From assembly GCA_041687075.1 (NCBI GenBank), contig JAWLCO010000177.1, positions 1-6,254 on the forward strand: DNA of 6,254 nt, given 5' to 3'. The translations under genes were made by a program, and so were the position numbers. Source of the stretch: ZC4RG25 sp041687075. Its GTDB lineage: Bacteria; Pseudomonadota; Alphaproteobacteria; Rhizobiales; Hyphomicrobiaceae. The notes under the pieces are model-generated. The model saw nothing but the letters and a program-made list of their open reading frames with translations, was not told the origin of the DNA and did no database searches. This document shows, one piece after another, positions 5,074-6,254 of the stretch; positions within the stretch are counted from its first letter, which is position 1; every line of letters begins with the position of its first letter.

Positions 5074-5265
5074 ATACCACGCTATATCATCTCACGCGGC
5101 GAACATGTCGTGCATAACATCATTATCGAGGCCGAGAACGAGGACGTCGCCGTCCGGATCGCCAAAGACAAATCGATCCATGATGAACGCTGGCGCGACT
5201 GCGGCCCGACCGGCCATGACGTCCTGTACCAATGCGAGGGCGAGGTCCGAAAAGTTCGAAGGTGA
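5074..5265 (+). CDS. 63-residue protein with GPTGHD motif and ATA at the start position
   Basis: A 63-codon frame reads PRYIISRGEHVVHNIIIEA, ENEDVAVRIAKDKSIHDERW, RDCGPTGHDVLYQCEGEV and a basic end RKVRR. The look is of a compact alpha/beta fold: a strand, an EDVAVRIAKD helix, then two strands. I do not recognise a named family. AAGGA lies at 5062-5066 and a start codon is expected at 5074-5076, which is ATA. Either this is a very rare initiation codon or a G-to-A change has silenced the gene. The next in-frame alternative, GTG 5110, lacks a ribosome binding site and would remove the first strand. It follows the ArdC-like tail by 47 bases, so it was probably its downstream partner. A fragment of a related gene is at 3774-3840. 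Confidence 0.55.
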   Translation: MPRYIISRGEHVVHNIIIEAENEDVAVRIAKDKSIHDERWRDCGPTGHDVLYQCEGEVRKVRR

Positions 5266-5285
5266 CGCCAGCTGTAAGCGTCGCC
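5261..5285 (+). terminator. Hairpin at the stop of the GPTGHD gene
   Basis: GGTGACGC (5261-5268, which includes the TGA stop) pairs with GCGTCGCC (5278-5285) with one G-U pair and a nine-base loop. No clear T-run follows. It marks the point after which composition becomes AT-richer and a new transcription unit begins. Confidence 0.3.
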
Positions 5286-5352
5286 TTCGCTATGATTTGT
5301 GGAAAACACCATAAATTTAAGCACTTATTAGAAAATTTCCGTTAGGATTATC

Positions 5353-5359
5353 AAAGGAG
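5353..5359 (+). promoter_or_regulatory. Strong Shine-Dalgarno of the secreted operon
   Basis: AAAGGAG lies seven bases before ATG 5367 and fixes that start. The preceding 50 bases are AT-rich (AATTTAAGCACTTATTAGAAAA) and are the likely place for a promoter, but I cannot assign -35 and -10 boxes with confidence. Confidence 0.6.
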
Positions 5360-5366
5360 ATTTGAA

Positions 5367-5648
5367 ATGCATTTTCTGTTTTTCGTATTGCTCGCAACTT
5401 TTTCCTTCAGCGCTTCAGCAGAGGAACGCGCAGCACATATCGCCGGGGAGAAAGCGCAGGTTATCAAGCTCTGTGCCAATCCGGAAACCGGTGAGCAAAT
5501 TGAATATGAGGCCGAAACCGCTCCGCCCTGTCCGGACGGATTCAGCACCTATTACGACCTTACAGAAGCCCCCATCGAGAGCATCAGGAACGCGCCGCCG
5601 CCCGTCAAGTACGGGAACGGCAGCGAACAGGAGACGCATGACGACTAG
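5367..5648 (+). CDS. Small exported protein with signal peptide
   Basis: This 93-residue protein starts with a clear Sec signal peptide, MHFLFFVLLATFSFSASA, probably cleaved after ASA (18). The mature ~75 residues are hydrophilic and acidic, with two cysteines (36 in KLCANPETGEQ, 55 in PPCPDGF) that could form one disulfide, and a Pro-rich part near residue 77. I do not recognise a family. It is therefore probably periplasmic or secreted. The last 11 bases overlap the start of the next exported protein, indicating translational coupling. The two are likely to act together, perhaps in the same envelope structure. Base composition is lower in GC than the phage part of the window. Confidence 0.75.
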   Translation: MHFLFFVLLATFSFSASAEERAAHIAGEKAQVIKLCANPETGEQIEYEAETAPPCPDGFSTYYDLTEAPIESIRNAPPPVKYGNGSEQETHDD

Positions 5649-6254
5649 ATGGCCCGCATTCATACTCGTCCTTCTGACCGTCGTACTTTTTGACACAGCG
5701 ACGGCACATGCGGATTGCACAACCCCGGCGGGTGTCGCAGGGCAGGTGAAATTCGATAAAGACCTGAAAGTTATGAAGTTCTGCGACGACACGAACTGGC
5801 GACAAATTGGCCCGCGCTCAAGAAGTCCACAAGGATGTCCCGATATTGCTGACCGATGTGATGATGACACGATATATGTTGGCACTATTGACTATGGATT
5901 CGGACCTGAGAAGATTTATCTCTACGATCAGGACTACTCAGGACGTTGGAAAAACTCCTACGGTGAAATAGACATTGTCCCGAATTCAACGCGAGATGGT
6001 CGTGCTAATGTTGCGAACCTCAAAGACGATATCTCAAACTACCCGGCATTCTCGCGCTGTTATAATCTAGAGGCAAGTGGTTACGATGATTGGTATTCAC
6101 CTGCAAGCGATGAATTAATTCTACTAGGTAAAAACTACTCTGCCATAAACGCAATTTCTGAGAATTCCTTGCGTACAGATTATTACTGGGCCTCTACTGA
6201 AGCTTCGGCAGACGGGGGCACGCTGCACAAATTGAATAGCGGGACAAACACTAG
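5638..6254 (+). CDS. Exported DUF1566 (Lcl C-terminal-like) protein, 3' end outside the window
   Basis: The frame is open from ATG 5638 to the window edge (205 codons seen). Residues 1-25 are a signal peptide (FILVLLTVVLFDTATAHA, cleaved before D26). Residues 27-57 read CTTPAGVAGQVKFD...VMKFCDDTNWRQIG, a short two-Cys module seen near the N-terminus of many alphaproteobacterial surface proteins. A linker with C67 and C74 follows. From ~110 on there is a DUF1566 domain: LKDDISNYPAFSRCYNLEASGYDDWYSPASDEL (128-160 region) and DYYWASTEAS (181-190). DUF1566 is a C-type-lectin-like fold common in secreted or surface proteins, with no single known role. AGGAG at 5629-5633 precedes the start inside the upstream gene, which it overlaps by 11 bases. 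The codons are AT-richer than on the left. The C-terminal sheet is not visible. Confidence 0.82.
   Translation, partial: MTTRWPAFILVLLTVVLFDTATAHADCTTPAGVAGQVKFDKDLKVMKFCDDTNWRQIGPRSRSPQGCPDIADRCDDDTIYVGTIDYGFGPEKIYLYDQDYSGRWKNSYGEIDIVPNSTRDGRANVANLKDDISNYPAFSRCYNLEASGYDDWYSPASDELILLGKNYSAINAISENSLRTDYYWASTEASADGGTLHKLNSGTNT

Noticed and set aside
1..6254. tRNA genes, attachment-site duplications, CRISPR repeats or IS ends
   Set aside because: None were visible by eye. No cloverleaf, regular spaced repeats or transposase could be supported.

Overview
The window looks like GC-rich alphaproteobacterial DNA, most likely Rhodobacterales-like. I infer this from the codon usage and from protein families remembered from that group (Nu1-like packaging protein, GpA terminase, gpW, lambda-type portal). 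No rRNA, tRNA or CRISPR array is visible, so the placement is an inference. The main content is the wreckage of a lambda-type prophage head module, mixed with small accessory genes and with several illegitimate junctions where one broken gene runs into another.

Left part (1-3348): the end of a minus-strand DUF3489-type gene (54-~150) abuts a terminase small subunit that has lost its N-terminal DNA-binding domain (to 617). Next is a terminase large subunit ORF (565-1647) that keeps its N-terminal leader and its nuclease domain but lacks the ATPase domain between them. A complete minus-strand DUF1186/SEC-C gene (1658-2554) sits between the terminase and the gpW-like head-tail joining gene (2620-2835), where the phage genes would normally be adjacent. 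The portal gene (2839-3348) is cut to about one third of its normal length. Order and orientation (TerS, TerL, gpW, portal) are the standard packaging order, so this is a deleted and interrupted prophage.

Middle part (3345-5265): the portal runs into the 3' part of a Cys-rich exported protein gene. A short frameshifted fragment at 3774-3840 resembles the C-terminus of the small protein at 5074-5265. Two small intact genes follow: a DUF3892 protein (3953-4213) with a strong ribosome binding site, and a 70-residue protein made of two copies of an SGR(Y/F)V...KR.P.TT unit (4252-4464). Facing them is a serine recombinase (4467-~4961) that has lost its catalytic N-terminus. It is joined to the last ~23 codons of what looks like an ArdC-type antirestriction gene on the plus strand. 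After that comes a 63-codon ORF whose expected start codon reads ATA.

Right part (5286-6254): base composition becomes visibly AT-richer. Two overlapping genes encode exported proteins: a 93-residue protein with a signal peptide, and a DUF1566 (Lcl C-terminal-like) protein that runs off the window. They look like a separately acquired two-gene operon.

Taken together, the phage genes here cannot package DNA. The intact units are the SEC-C gene, the gpW gene, the DUF3892 plus SGR-repeat pair and the secreted operon. The repeated gene-to-gene junctions suggest a recombination-prone landing site.
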